DNA of 64,000 nt from Cristatella mucedo (GCA_009760855.2 WPIO01000037.1:261501-325500); one strand, 5' to 3'; positions 21,733 to 34,112 are shown, numbered from the stretch's first letter. Notes: generated by a model not told the origin, from the sequence alone. Numbers and translations: made by a program.

Positions 21733-24239
21733 AACGCAAATACATACAGTTCATATTAATGCCGATCTTGGCAATTTCAATTGAAAAGCTTACTGTTGTC
21801 CATCTCACGATAACGGACGCTCAAATGTGTAGTGGGCACCTTCTTTTCGAGCTAAGCCGTCGGCAGCGTTTCTGAGGACGCCGCCGAAGTAGAAGTAAGT
21901 ACACGAAGGAGCCTCTGCGCCTTCACCTGACGGGCTTCGTTGAGGTGTCTCCTTTCTACGGCCAGCCAGCCAGGTTCGCAGCTCACCAGTTCCCCTCTGC
22001 AAGCGGGCGATTAAGGTCGTCAAGGCTCCTCTGCCGCTATGCAAAGAAGGCTGACCTTGGATCGGCTGACCTTTACACGGAGCTTACCGGCACGCACCAG
22101 AGCTTACCAAGCTGAGCTGACTTAAACCAAAACCGCTTGGGCCGGCACTTGCCTGAGCAGCTGCCTGCATCCCACATCTGCTTTCGGAGCAGCTACGGAG
22201 CGCCCGTGCGGCCCCCTTGGTTTTGTGGAGCATCGGGGTCAAGGAAGATGTACTGCTTGGCATTAGCACGGTAACTCGGCTGCCAGCTATCAGCATTGGG
22301 GTTCGAAGAGTTATGGCAGCATAATGTCCTAATACCAGGGGTCCATGCAGGTGCTGCCTCGGCCGAAAAGGCTCCAGCCCACCTGTACAAACCGGGTGCA
22401 GAGTGCCGGGTGCAGCCTGCTCACGCAGTGCTGCCGCGAGTGTCGTGATGGATGGAGTCAGCCAGAAGCTTCGAGATCCGGAGTCTTTGCTAAGCCGTCA
22501 CAAATCGCAGCCCTGGTTATTGAGTTTGGCACAAAAAATAAAATTACAGGTGCACTTGGCCGGGAATCTCAGCACAACTTATTTATTTATTACTCGCATT
22601 CTTCGATGTCAGTCGTTTCAATTGCCGACCGGCACGACCGGTGACAGGTGATGGGCGTTCGAATGGAGGGAGCCTCTTGAGCCGACAAAGAAGGACATTC
22701 TCCTTCAGCTTTCACAAAGTCACAGCCTGTCACACGGGGCTGCTGCTGCAGCTGCACACCCGACCCGTGCGCAGCTGCAGCCTACTCTGCCGAGTCACGT
22801 GAGCAGTCACGTGTCTGATCCAGCGGCAGAGCTGCTCTGCCGCTGGATCTTGACTTTGAACTTGAAATTTGAACTTGACTTTGCATCTGGAGTTTCACAG
22901 CGATTCCTTCTTGGCCCTTGTGTTGCTGCTCTCCATTTTTGTGCAGAGCCTCTCGAGAAAGTGCACCGATCCTTGGATATCGGCTATCACTGCCATCTAT
23001 GCCGATAACACAATGGTTGCACTTGTCATTTAAGCTGAATTTGAATCGCCTGCAGTGGCTGAGACACTGATTCGCTACCTGGCAAACATTTCTGGATGCT
23101 GGATGTCGGTCGCTTTCGTTACGCTGAACAACGGCGATTGAGACACGAGCACTTCGACGTACTGGGAGCGTGCCCCGAGCATTACGATTCTGCATAGTTC
23201 ATTATGGTTGAAAGGGTTGTAGAAACTCAAAAGTAACTCTCTTGGCACCGATTATGTTGAGACTTGCAGTAATCCAGAGAAACCTAAGCACGAAAACACG
23301 CGCTATCAAATACACTGCAAGTACAGCCATGAACGTACCCACCTACATACACACCGACAGGGCACATTGAAACCACTGGAACCAATAATAACCACGTTGC
23401 ACATACGTATGTATGAGCTCACACATAGTGCTTCAGCGCCTCGACTTTATATAGATTGGTGGCCTCCATGTTGGGAACAAACTAGGAATTGTGTACAGCA
23501 CCCGATCCTAGCCTTGATTGTCAAGTTGAGCTTTCCAGGGCTACAGGAAGACAGCAGGTTTGGAGCTGCAGTCTGCTTGGCGGACCTCACAATCAGGGCA
23601 AACAGCCAAGTCTGCAGTGCACGGCAGGCGGTAAATAATTCCACCTAAGCTTAAGGCGATCACAACCGGCAGACACGGCTGACACAGCTAGGGTGTTTTT
23701 GGCAGCTTTTTTTTAAGTTTGTCGTCAGCAGCTGTTCGAAAGCAGGCTCCGCCTAGGCTTCGGCCTCCCTCAAGATGGCTTGCACTGGGATAAATCAGAG
23801 GTACCCGCGTGCGAGTGTCGACACTCGGATCCCTCACCCTGCCACTCCCTTCCAGCTCATCGCTGTGGCTAATCTGCCGTCCGGATGCCCTGATGCAGCT
23901 GCCACGTGGTTAATGTCACCCCCTTATAACAAAACTGCCTCATCCCTCTGGAGCTAATGGAGCGATCGTCGATGAGTCGACGATCTGAACCTAGCTAGCA
24001 TTGTCCAGATGCCAAGCGTTGCCGACACAGCTGCCTTGGAGCAGCTAGTGTTAATCTAACTGCCCGGTGGAAGCACCTGCCGCTGGCCGGCCGCTGGCTA
24101 AGCTGGCTGTCCTGCCATCGCAGCATCGTCGGACATCATAGCTTGTCACAGAACCGATGCAAACGCGACGACCGAGTGACTCGAAGTCAGAGCATGAGGC
24201 ATGCCCGCGCCTCTGTCGCCGGCGAAGCCGCCATACAAA
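21733..24239. other. Mostly unassigned sequence
   Basis: A possible SINE-1 remnant lies at about 21995-22065 (CTCTGCAAGCGGGCGATTAA; CTCCTCTGCCGCTATGCAAA; GAAGGCTGACCTTGGATCGG). Otherwise there are only short unsupported frames and the palindrome at 22817. Confidence 0.4.
22817..22849. repeat. 33-bp perfect palindrome
   Basis: GATCCAGCGGCAGAGC (22817-22832) and its exact reverse complement (22834-22849) around a single T. Confidence 0.92.
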
Positions 24240-24305
24240 AATATAATTCATTTGCATAGCACCCTAAGAGAACATACTATATATTCAGGCGCCTCGGAAA
24301 ATGCC
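24236..24305 (-). mobile_element. SINE-2/L2-type tail fragment
   Basis: AATATAATTCATTTGCATAG followed by CACCCTAAGAGAACAT and TATTCAGGCGCCTCGGAAAA match the tail part of the SINE-2 copy at 20760-20830. Confidence 0.7.
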
Positions 24306-24349
24306 ACGATCGTCTGTCTGTGGCTCTATCTCTCTGTCTCTTTCTATCA

Positions 24350-24402
24350 GTGTGTCTGTCTGTCTGTCTGCTTATCTGTCTGTGAGTCGGTCTGTCTCGC
24401 TA
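24350..24402. repeat. Short CTGT-rich microsatellite
   Basis: CTGT units with TTATC and GAGTCG interruptions. Confidence 0.8.
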
Positions 24403-24427
24403 GAAAGATTTGCTTTCTAGAAACACA

Positions 24428-25528
24428 ATTACACCGCTTCGATGTCACACTCAGTTGTACCTTTGCTTTGATCCCTCCCAGCCTTCGAGCACCTCTAATT
24501 CTCTCAACTCACTTGCTGCATGTATTGATGACATCCGCACATGGATGGCAGCAAATTTTCTAAAACTAAACGATGATAAAACTAACTTACTAGTTATGGG
24601 CAAACCCAGTGTGATTCAGAGATTGGAAAGGCTGACTCAAAATTGGCTCTGCCAGCATATCTCCAGTTGAATCAGCTCGAAATCTAGGTGTCATATTCCA
24701 AAGCGACCTCTCGTTAGACGACCATATCAGCTCCACAGTCAAATCCGCCTATTTTCAGCTTCATAACATTGCTAAAATTCGGGCTTGTTTAGATAAGGAT
24801 ACCAAGTCCAAGTTGGTCCATGCATTCGTGACATCCCGTCTCGACTTCTGCAACTCACTGCTTACTGGCCTACCTGCATGTGCGATCAGGCGATTGCAGC
24901 TGGTGCAAAACTCTGCAGCTAGGCTTGTCTGTCGTGGGCATCACAGTTGCCACATTACTCCACTTCTCGCCGACCTGCACTGGCTACAAGTCAAGCAACG
25001 GATTGACTTCAAGGTTTTGTCGCTCACTTTTAGGTCCCTTCATTCCATGGCTCCAGCCTATCTCTCAGATATACTACCCCATCAGGCCAAGCATCGTACC
25101 ACCCGCTTTTCGGAATCCAACAGTCTACAAATACCTCGTACAAACCTGAAATCCTTTGGAGACCGTGCATTTAGTTCGTATGCTCCCACAGCCTGGAACT
25201 CCCTCCCGACCTGCGTCAGAACATCCCCTGACCTAACCACATTGAAAAGGAACTTAAAAACACACCTATTTAGGACAGCATTTAGTGGGTCTCTCTGATT
25301 CGTCCATAGTGTGCTTATGCGTGCTGACACTGTGCATGCTGCCACTAACCACATTTGCATGCTGACCCTGTGCATGTCAACCCTAACCATATTATTCATT
25401 TTGTTTGTTTTTCAAGCATGATTTTACTTACCATTCAATTGCATTTCACTTTGCAGTAAATGTAAAGCACCTAGAAAGAGATTGAGTTCTCTGAGGGCGC
25501 TTTATCTAGTGCATTATTATTATTATCA
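24428..25528 (+). mobile_element. L2-A LINE, longest contiguous C-terminal copy
   Basis: It begins in a damaged YADD-TQLY region (TGTCACACTCAGTTGTACC) and continues with AACIDDIRTWMAANFLKLND and TNLLVMGKPSVIQRLERLT. After a one-base shift come ISSTVKSAYFQLHNIAKI and a 161-codon open stretch (24813-25298): CAIRRLQLVQNSAARLVC, PLLADLHWLQVKQRIDFKVL, APAYLSDILP, FGDRAFSSYAPTAWNSLPTC, LKTHLFRTAF. The 3' UTR has repeated GTGCATGCTG/GCATGCTGACCCTGTGC words, then AAAGCACCTAGAAAGAGATT and an (ATT)n end. It is the best-preserved L2-A 3' half in the window, yet frame-shifted and truncated. Confidence 0.9.
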
Positions 25529-25648
25529 CCCCCTTGAGATATTATGTTCTGGAAGCAAACATTGCCTGGACACTTTTTCCTTACACTGTAACCATCTCGA
25601 ACTTTTGAGAAAAGGTGCAAACTAACTCCCAAGCTTATTTCATCATTT

Positions 25649-25837
25649 GGTGAGCCGCGATGGCACACTAGGTAAGGCGGTTGATTTCATGACCTCGGTC
25701 CCGAGGTCGTGGGTTCGATTCCTGTGGTGGGCGATTCTGTATCGCCACTGCAAGCGGTGGTGATAGCCGTAAAGGCTCTTCTGTCGCTATACAAAAAGAG
25801 GCTGTTTAATCAGCTAGGATTTATTTTATTGTTTATC
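25649..25837 (+). mobile_element. SINE-1, reference copy
   Basis: Head GGTGAGCCGCGATGGCACAC followed by TAGGTAAGGCGG (A-box-like TGGCACACTAGG), B box GTGGGTTCGATTCC (consensus GGTTCRANNCC), then GTGGGCGATTCTGTATCGCC, ACTGCAAGCGGTGGTGATAG, CCGTAAAGGCTCTTCTGTCG, CTATACAAAAAGAGGCTGTT and TAATCAGCTAGGATTTATTT. The two internal promoter boxes show a tRNA origin and RNA polymerase III transcription in the past. Confidence 0.88.
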
Positions 25838-26216
25838 TCAGCTTCCATCGATGGCTGTGCAGCGACGCTTGAGAACTTGGATCTCGAGAATCGACTGCAG
25901 GCATCTGGTCTCCATAGACACCTGCTGTCTCTGCTTGGTAGCAGGTCGAGACGACAGGGGACACACCATAACTGCCCTCTCCACTGGCAAGCAGCACTAT
26001 CGGGAGCCCTTTTTACTTGTAGCCCAGCCAGCTCATCTGGATGGCAAGCCTCCAATCTGAGCTCAGACACGGCACTTGAACTGGAGGATCCCACTTAGCC
26101 ACACCCTGCTTAGCAGCGGTGCCATCCAGCAGCCGAAAGGAAGAAGGAATCCCATAGGAAGTGCTGAGTGCAAAACTTGAGCCAGGTCTCCATCACAATA
26201 TAGCATCGTTTAATCT
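25838..26216. other. Unassigned sequence
   Basis: Open frames on both strands (25709-26098 +, 25810-26094 -) start in or overlap the SINE and have no known homology. Confidence 0.4.
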
Positions 26217-26225
26217 TTCTCTCTC

Positions 26226-26296
<71 letters not shown>

Positions 26297-26307
26297 CTCT
26301 TCTCTCT

Positions 26308-26404
<97 letters not shown>

Positions 26405-26414
26405 ATCCCCCTCT
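26217..26414. repeat. (CT)n microsatellite
   Basis: Polypyrimidine tract of about 195 bases with a few CCTCT breaks, ending in CCCTATCCCC. Confidence 0.98.
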
Positions 26415-26596
26415 CTTTCTCGATTGCTCACCCTTGTCTGTATCAATCATAGCACATTAAGTTCGGGTCAGCAGCAGGCGATGAGACACTAGATAGCCGG
26501 TTATACCCATTCTTACAGCTTTATGTCCAGTCATGTGGCACGCAGTTCAGAAGTGCCAGAGTCTGAGCGGTATGAATGAGAGCACCCACAAAACGA

Positions 26597-26639
26597 ACCT
26601 CTCAGGGCCGGCTGCGGTGGGCAGCCGGCCCTGAGAGGT
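26597..26639. repeat. Perfect 19-bp hairpin
   Basis: ACCTCTCAGGGCCGGCTGC (26597-26615) pairs exactly with 26621-26639; loop GGTGG. GC-rich and very stable if single-stranded. Confidence 0.93.
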
Positions 26640-26915
26640 CCTGGCGACTGGTTAGGATGCGCGGCTGCACAAGCTGAACGGAGTTGGTCGGATCAAAGGA
26701 TGCTTGGCGGCAACATGCAAAGCAACACGAAGTGGGTGAGCCTTTAGTCGACAGACTCAAGAAGCAAGGCTGATGATTCTTGTGCACGGCTCGATGGGGA
26801 AGCATGGGCCACAGCTACGTCGGCTTAATGTGCAACAAGGTCGGCCACATAACTGTTGAGCTTCTACAAATTATCCAGTTGCAATCATCTTTGGACACAG
26901 CACCGGTACCCGCAG

Positions 26916-27513
26916 CAGCAGCTGCAGCCGAAGAGGACATCCGTCAACAGATACAGCAGCGCAGGGCAAACAGGCCTTAGCTCAGTCCAAGCTGAGCAGG
27001 GCCTGAGGGCGTGAAGGCACTGGAGCCCATAGAGCTCTGCTCTCACTCACTAGTTTTCAAGCATGCTTTCAATCAGGGGAGGAGGAGGAGGAGGAGGAGG
27101 AGGAGGAGGAGGAGGAGGAGGAGGAAGGGATGCTGAATTTTGGTTGCAATTGCTCTCAGTACAGCTCTGGTTCTTCTGAGGCCGTTGCACAGCAGATTAA
27201 GCAAGCACCAAGAGACCAGCTTGCACAACCACTCGTCGTCCCTAAGGGACCCGAGGACATCTGTTCATCCGGGGTTAAACAGTGCCAGGGCGGCATCCTC
27301 TCAGCAGCACCACATCCATCCATCTAATCGTGTCCCACTCGGCGGCAACCCCTGATTGAAAGCATGCTCGAAAACTAGTGAGAGCATAGCAGAGCTCTAT
27401 GGGCTCCAGTGCCCTCACACCCTCAGGCCCTGCTCAGCTTGGACTGAGCTGAGGCCTGTTTGCCCTGCGCTGCTGTATCTGTTGACGGATGTTCTCTTCG
27501 GCTGCAGCTGCTG
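26916..27513. repeat. 0.6-kb inverted repeat with ~165-bp arms
   Basis: Left arm 26916-27079 and right arm 27349-27513 are inverted copies with only a few differences. For example CAGCAGCTGCAGCCG matches CGGCTGCAGCTGCTG, and GAGCCCATAGAGCTCTGC matches its complement near 27390. The 269-base centre begins with a GGA array. No transposase is present. It could be a fold-back element, a MITE, or a local inverted duplication. Short target duplications were not evident. Confidence 0.88.
27077..27125. repeat. (GGA)n microsatellite
   Basis: About 16 GGA units at the inner edge of the left arm of the inverted repeat. Confidence 0.96.
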
Positions 27514-28425
27514 TTAGTGGGCCCACCCAACGGCAGCCCACACCCAGATGCTCCGATGAGACACCGATGCCTGCGGCTCGCTGAGGCAACACGGCTGAGG
27601 CTGTACAGTCTCGGCTGTTCCTCTATTTCTTCCGTGAGACCGAGCTTTCGCGGGCCACCACTGGCTGACCGCGTGGCGGCCATGACATGACACGTGAAGG
27701 CCATGACAGTTTTGCATTCATGCCTGCCGAGTCGGCTGGAATCTGTGGGCAGTGGCTTCTCCTCGGCAGCATGTCAGGGTCCGACTAAACTTGACGACCT
27801 AGTCTGGCCGGTACAATAGGGCAGTGTTAACACGTGCCTCGTGCCACGTCATGACGTTAACCGAACGCTTGCATTCGGTATGCCGTAATCAAGCCGAATG
27901 CAAGGGATTTGTTGTACAATGCCGACCGCCGGCGTGAAGCAAGGATTGGCCATTAATTTCCGGATGAGAAATGAGATGAAAATGCAAAGGTTCGAGACTG
28001 AAAGATCGAGCAGCGTGATAGCCGTGGAGCTTTTAAAGGGAATCAATGTAAGCTCTTGTTACAGCCAGCAAGCCAGCCGGCGGTTGCAAACTCGCCGAGC
28101 AGCAGGAGGGGGAGCGCCCTGGGAGTTACTTGCCCGTGTCAGACTTATTCATTGCGGCCGGCCAAAGCTGTCAGAGCTCAATGGCAGCGTGGCTGCTGCA
28201 GCCACGGCTTCGCGGAGGAGACAGGAAAGCAGGCGTCACTGGCAGCTTCACTGGCAGCTGCTACCTTCGATACGTGCTGCTGCTGCTCAAGAAACATAGA
28301 CGGATGCAGTCACCTGCTGCTCGGTGTCTCAAAGTGTAGCAAGATGCTCTACCAGTGGCTCAAATAGGCTGCCAATGGGCAGAGCATTCCAAGCATAAGA
28401 AAATCAACACTCGTTAGATCTGTCA
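27514..28425. other. Unassigned sequence
   Basis: No known protein. Overlapping frames near 27898-28367 (+) are CpG- or CAG-derived. Confidence 0.4.
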
Positions 28426-28508
28426 ACCTACACTGTATGTAAAGGGCCTAGAGAAAGACGTCACTCTCACTGTGTGCCATATGCTATTATTATTATTCTT
28501 ATTATTGT
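28426..28508 (+). mobile_element. L2-type 3' tail fragment
   Basis: TGTAAAGGGCCTAGAGAAAG followed by ACGTCACTCTC and an (ATT)n end resemble L2-A tails. Confidence 0.6.
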
Positions 28509-28629
28509 CTCACCACCTGCTATCACCCTCTGAGAGCTAAATTGCTGCCTGCAACACCAAGCAGTTGCCATGTCAGGCCAAAGGCAAATTGATATTGCAG
28601 CCTTCAGTTACTTCGTGCAACAGGATAGA

Positions 28630-29044
<415 letters not shown>

Positions 29045-29508
29045 TTGGAAAGGAGTCCTGAGTCTATTCTATAAGGAATTTCAAATATCAACCCTGAACA
29101 TTAGCACCAAGCAGACAGTCTATAAGCACGAGCAGATAAATAACTTGTCTTAATGTCTCAATTTTTGAGCTCGTTCTGCTGTATGTAAGTAATACTTACT
29201 TTAACTTGCATCAGGTTATATATTGGAAGATACTTTTTACACTCGAAAATAATTATAATGAATGAATATGCACTCATCCATCTGCATGCATAGTTGCTTG
29301 CTCACCAAACAAGTATGCATATTTGCACGTGCATGCATGCACACACGGGTACATACACACACACACACACATGCTCACACATAATCACATACTTTTAAAC
29401 ATTCTAAAAAAGACAGCCAGATCGGGTGGTTTGCAAACCCATTTCTTGACATGCCCCCCCCCCCCGTCAAAGGTGGTCACAACCTTACCCATCAGATCAA
29501 TGCATCCC
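29045..29508. other. AT-richer unassigned spacer
   Basis: Contains a CA-rich stretch (29338-29372) and a C run (29452-29465). Nothing else recognised. Confidence 0.45.
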
Positions 29509-30016
<508 letters not shown>

Positions 30017-31299
30017 GCTTAAACATTATGATGGCTTAAGTGCCATACGAAGGCCAAAGCTTCAGAGCTCGAAGGCCAAAGATTAATACAGAACATTTGC
30101 TCCAATCAATAGTAAGAGTGTGCTCGACCTTATGAAAGTTTTATCACAGTACATTTCTAATCAGCATTCTGATCAGGTCGCACGAATTAAAAGGCGCGAG
30201 TAGCTCTCCCTCTCTCTCTGGAGGAAAGTGCACTAATTAACAAGTATGCCTCACCGGAAACGCAGCATCTGATAGAGTAGTGGCAATGGCCAACTCCCTG
30301 CCATTGAGGTCGGCGTTGCTGCCGCTAGCAAGCGCGGTGGCCTAGCACGTACTCTCGCAGGCTGGCACCTCGTTGAATTGCACACGCAAGCCTGCAGGGA
30401 CGGAGACGACGCATGCACTTTCCTCCTGCCGTGTCTTTGTTGCTGCACCGTTGAGGTCAGGGTCGGCATTGGCTCTCAGCGTGACATGGCGGGTCACCTG
30501 ACCTTCCAGCCGCGGCTCGTGCTGCCTTCGTGAGGCGACTTGTGGGTGAGATGCAGCCGCAGCATCGGCTGCCCAGTGCATGCCAGTGAGAAAACCTCGA
30601 GGAGTATTGGCTGCAGGTTTAGCCAAGTTTGAGTACTCGTTGTTTGTCAACTAGTTGGCTCTGCGCTGCTGCGCTAGTCTCCAGGAAGAGGCTTCAGGCC
30701 GAGGCTAGAGGCCTGTGCTGCTCGAGGCTGCTCGAGGCTGGCACTCACTCACTTTGCTGTCCTCTCCTTGTCACTCTCCTTGAGGTCCCTTCGTGGGCCC
30801 TCTACCCCTGTGGTACCCGGTGGCAGGCTGAATCAGCAGGCAGCAGCCACCAATCATGCTTGCTTTCAATCGACGAGGTCTAGGAGAAGAGGAGAGAGTC
30901 GTCGTCCCTGAGATGAAGAGTCTGCTCTGTCGGCGACCTGAACCTTATTGGTTGGGCTATTCGAGCCACCCAGATGGCTGCACTTGGGTGCACATGTCGA
31001 CTGGAATTCGATAGAGCTCTAAGCATCGTCCGTCCTTCCATCTCGTCTACTTTACCTGCACACAGAAGCCTCTTTGCAATGACTTCTCTGCTCTGTCTGG
31101 TCTCGAAAGACGACGTGGCTGCCAGAGGGTCGGCAGCACGCCAAGCACGTCAAGCAAGGCAGCCAAGATGCTGCTTTGCAGACTGCTCAGCAGTCACCAA
31201 CAGTCAACCGAAGCAGCTCTGACCCCGCGGAGAGTTTCGCTTGCCACCACGGTTAGTTAGGCTTAGCTAGCGGCCATTGGCACTGCCATAGCTGCCGCT
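30017..31299. other. Unassigned sequence
   Basis: No gene or repeat family recognised. GCTGCTCGAGGCTG is duplicated near 30717-30739. Confidence 0.4.
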
Positions 31300-31490
31300 G
31301 CTACTGCTGCTACCCTCTCCCCTGCTGCTGCCATTGCTGCTGCTGCAAGAAAAATCTGCTGCCATTGCTGCTGCTGCTGTGATCGTTGCTGCTGCTGCTA
31401 GCAAAATCTGCTGCCATCACTGCTGCTGCTGCTGCTGCCATCATTGCCGCTTCTGCTGCTACTGCTGCTGCAGCTAGCCAAATCTGCTGC
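31300..31490. repeat. Degenerate (CTG)n array
   Basis: CTG clusters with CCATTGCTGCTG and GCAAAATCTGCTGCCAT repeats, about 60 bases apart. Confidence 0.85.
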
Positions 31491-32775
31491 CGGAGCCGGC
31501 AATAAAGGCAAGCCTGGCTGCTGCCGTAACCATCCGACAGCCACGGATCTGTAGGGCATGCATGCTGATATTTGCAAATGGCACCACATCAGAATGACAA
31601 GGTCTATGCCCGGCTGTGTTGGGCTACCTAGCAGACAGCCACCACACGACGGCACCTCAAACACAGCATGCTGCGCAGCTGTGTGCTCGGCGACAGTAGG
31701 TGCAGTTGTCGTTGTAGGTGTCAATGTTTGCGGAACTCCCGAGCTCGGGCAGCTGCTTTAGCTGCGTGAGAGCTTTGTGACTCACACCCTTTCACTAGTT
31801 GCTTCTACTAGCTGCTCTAATATACCATATACTATTGCCACCAGAGGGAATACAGGGAGTCTTTTTCGTCCGGTCTTACTTAAGCGTGTGCCTCCGTGAG
31901 ACTCGCAGTAGGATCAAAAGAGGGCAGTTACTTACAGGAAAGGGAAGATATTTGAAGTCGGCTAGCAGAAGAAAGCCATGAGCCGGAGAGCCGAAAGCAA
32001 TCTTGGAAGATTCTCTGTAAGGGTCGGGCAGCCTCTAGACTGTATGGCATCTCCAGCTGACGAACTGGCCGACCGGATATGGTTCGATCAACTGCAATTG
32101 TGGTTCGATGAGAGGGAGAGCAGCTTTGATCATCTGGCCAGTCCAGGATTAGACAAGTCCTGCAGGTGACTGATTAGTCGTAGGATGAAGGCAGCAGTCA
32201 CTAAGCTAATGTCGGCAAGAGGCTGGCTGATTCAAAGATGCCCGGGGTTTTGCACCAGGATTTTCTTTGATCTTCTCCCTCGGTGGCTCTCTTCTCCCCG
32301 GAGGCTGGAGGCCGCCTAGAGGCAAGGCCCACGGTTCTATCTCCTCCAGACAGGAGAAGGTTCGTTACAAGGCCCAGCTGCACAGCTAATATCATGACCA
32401 TCGCCTACGTGGCGATTGCCTTCTATTTCGGTCTCTCTTTAATTCGGGGAAAAGAAAAAGTGCTCATCCAGCGCATGCTCAGAGGTCTCGGTTAAGGTTA
32501 AGGTCCAGCGCATGCTGCAGGTCTCGGGCTGCGCAGTGAAGACAGTTCTGGCCGTTCGTTCGGGTTATTTCTCTGTTTTTCTTGTCCTAATATTTGCCGA
32601 ACCAATCTTGAGCGGACTTTTTATATGCGCAGGAGAGGTGCCATTTTTTGTAGGCACCAAATGCAGTTTTTAGCATGTAGTCAGTGGCTACAGTGAATGC
32701 ACAGAAGCTAAAGGCAGCATCGGTAGCAACAGTGACAGTCAAAAGAGTAGCACCGTTTGAGGCACTGTGGAAGGG
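31491..32775. other. Unassigned sequence
   Basis: No supported gene. The frame 31978-32169 (+) includes LQLWFDERESSF, faintly like a retrotransposon gag; this is too short to call. Confidence 0.4.
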
Positions 32776-33195
32776 ACAGCAGCAGCTGCTGCAGCAGCAA
32801 CAGCAGCTAAAGCAGCACCAGTGACAGCAGCAGCAGTAGAAGCAGCCACAGCAGCAGAAGCAACAACAACAGCCATAGCAGCAGCAGCAGCTACAGCAGC
32901 AGCAACAGCAATAGCAGCTACAGCAGCAGCTATAGCAGCCACAGTAGCAACAGCAGCAGCAGCTACAGCAGCAGCAGCTACAGCAGCAGCAGCTACAGCA
33001 GCAGCAGTAGCTACAGCAGCAGCAGCTACATCAGCAACCTCTACGGCAGCTACAACAACAGCTATAGCAGCAGCAGCAGCTATAGTGGCAGCAACAGCAG
33101 CTACAGCAGCACCAGCTACAGAAGAGGCAGCTACAGCAGCAGCAGCAGTAGCAGTAACAACAACAGCTGCTGCAGAAGCACTAGCTACAGCATTG
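32776..33195. repeat. Degenerate (GCA)n array, ~420 bp
   Basis: GCA/ACA/GTA triplets with a frequent longer unit CAGCAGCAGCTACAG. The array stays in one triplet phase, so several frames are open (poly Ala/Thr, Ser/Tyr). Coding is not supported. Confidence 0.93.
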
Positions 33196-33302
33196 CCAAC
33201 GATGTGACAGCAGGAGGATAAACGTCAGTGTTGCTATAAATTAAAGTAAAAAAACAATAGCTGATTCAACAGCCCCATTGACATAGCTGCAGAAGAGACA
33301 TC

Positions 33303-33514
33303 TGTAATGCAATGCAATGTATCTCTGTCTGGAACTCCATAAAGCCACAAAGACTAAGCAGGTTTTATGCAGGAGAGTTTTCTATAGTGTACCCAAAGTC
33401 TAAGCGACTTTCGGTATGCATGCAGTAGCCAACACACTTCATCTCACACAACAAAGAAAAAGTGAGAAGCATAGCTGAGTCAGGAGGGCAGTTGCGGTTG
33501 TGAGTGGCAGCTTG
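33303..33514 (-). mobile_element. L2-B LINE 3' tail
   Basis: The ATGCAATGCAATGTATCTCTG end, TTTCGGTATGCATGCAGTAG (tail CCGAAAG word reversed) and CACAACAAAGAAAAAGTGAG correspond to 14300-14480 reversed. Confidence 0.85.
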
Positions 33515-33678
33515 GACCAGCTGGTTTGGTCTAGCGGTTAAGGTGCTTGCCCCGACCAAGGTCTGACTGAGGTCGTGGGCTCGAGCCCCGAGGCATATGT
33601 GAAGCGCCTGAATACAGATTAAGTTCTCTTGGGGCGCTATATAAATGGATTATATTAATATATATATATATATATTAA
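33515..33678 (+). mobile_element. SINE-2, reference copy
   Basis: Head CTGGTTTGGTCTAGCGGTTA (A-box-like) then AGGTGCTTGCCCCGACCAAG, B-box-like GTGGGCTCGAGCCCC, then the L2-type tail GTGAAGCGCCTGAATACAGA, TTAAGTTCTCTTGGGGCGCT, ATATAAATGG and a TA-rich end. The tRNA-derived head joined to an L2 tail implies mobilisation by an L2 LINE. Confidence 0.87.
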
Positions 33679-33854
33679 GTAGCAGCTCAGGAGCGCTGAA
33701 AAGGATGTGCCATAGTCGTCAGCAGTAGAGTATATGTCGTTACCCAAGAATTGTGGAAGTGGAGTTCCACAGTCTGGGACCTGCAGAGCTAAAGCTTCTG
33801 TTGCTAATGGCCTAAGTGGCTCTCACCTTCCATAGGTGGCAATAGAGGATTGCT

Positions 33855-33932
33855 TGCTGCAAGACTCGAACCCACGACCTGTTCCGCTAGGTGCGAGCCC
33901 CTTGACCCCTGGGCAGGCATAGACCAGGCAGC
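33855..33932 (-). mobile_element. tRNA-like SINE head fragment
   Basis: Reverse complement contains GGTCGTGGGTTCGAGTCTTG (B box) and, about 30 bases upstream, AAGGGGCTCGCACC. No 3' part was recognised. Confidence 0.5.
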
Positions 33933-33975
33933 TAAGCAGCAGCAGCAGAGGCTGTAGCAGTGAAGTCTATCATAC

Positions 33976-34112
33976 CTATCTGGTTGGCTACCGAATGCGT
34001 ACCGAAAGCCGCTTAGGCTATGAGTGTGTTATACAAAACTCTCCTGCGTAACACCCACATAGTCTTTATGGCTTTGTGGAGTTACAGAGATGCATTACAT
34101 TGCATTATTGGA
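33976..34112 (+). mobile_element. L2-B LINE 3' tail
   Basis: GGTTGGCTACCGAATGCGTA, CCGAAAGCCGCTTAGGCTAT, CAAAACTCTCCTGCGTAACA, ending ATGCATTACATTGCATT. Confidence 0.88.

Noticed and set aside
25649-25837. tRNA gene
   Set aside because: A and B boxes are present, but there is no complete cloverleaf with acceptor and anticodon stems, and about ten diverged copies share a non-tRNA 3' end; it is a SINE.
31978-32169. Possible retrotransposon gag fragment (LQLWFDERESSF)
   Set aside because: Only about ten residues resemble gag; no zinc knuckle, protease or LTR nearby.
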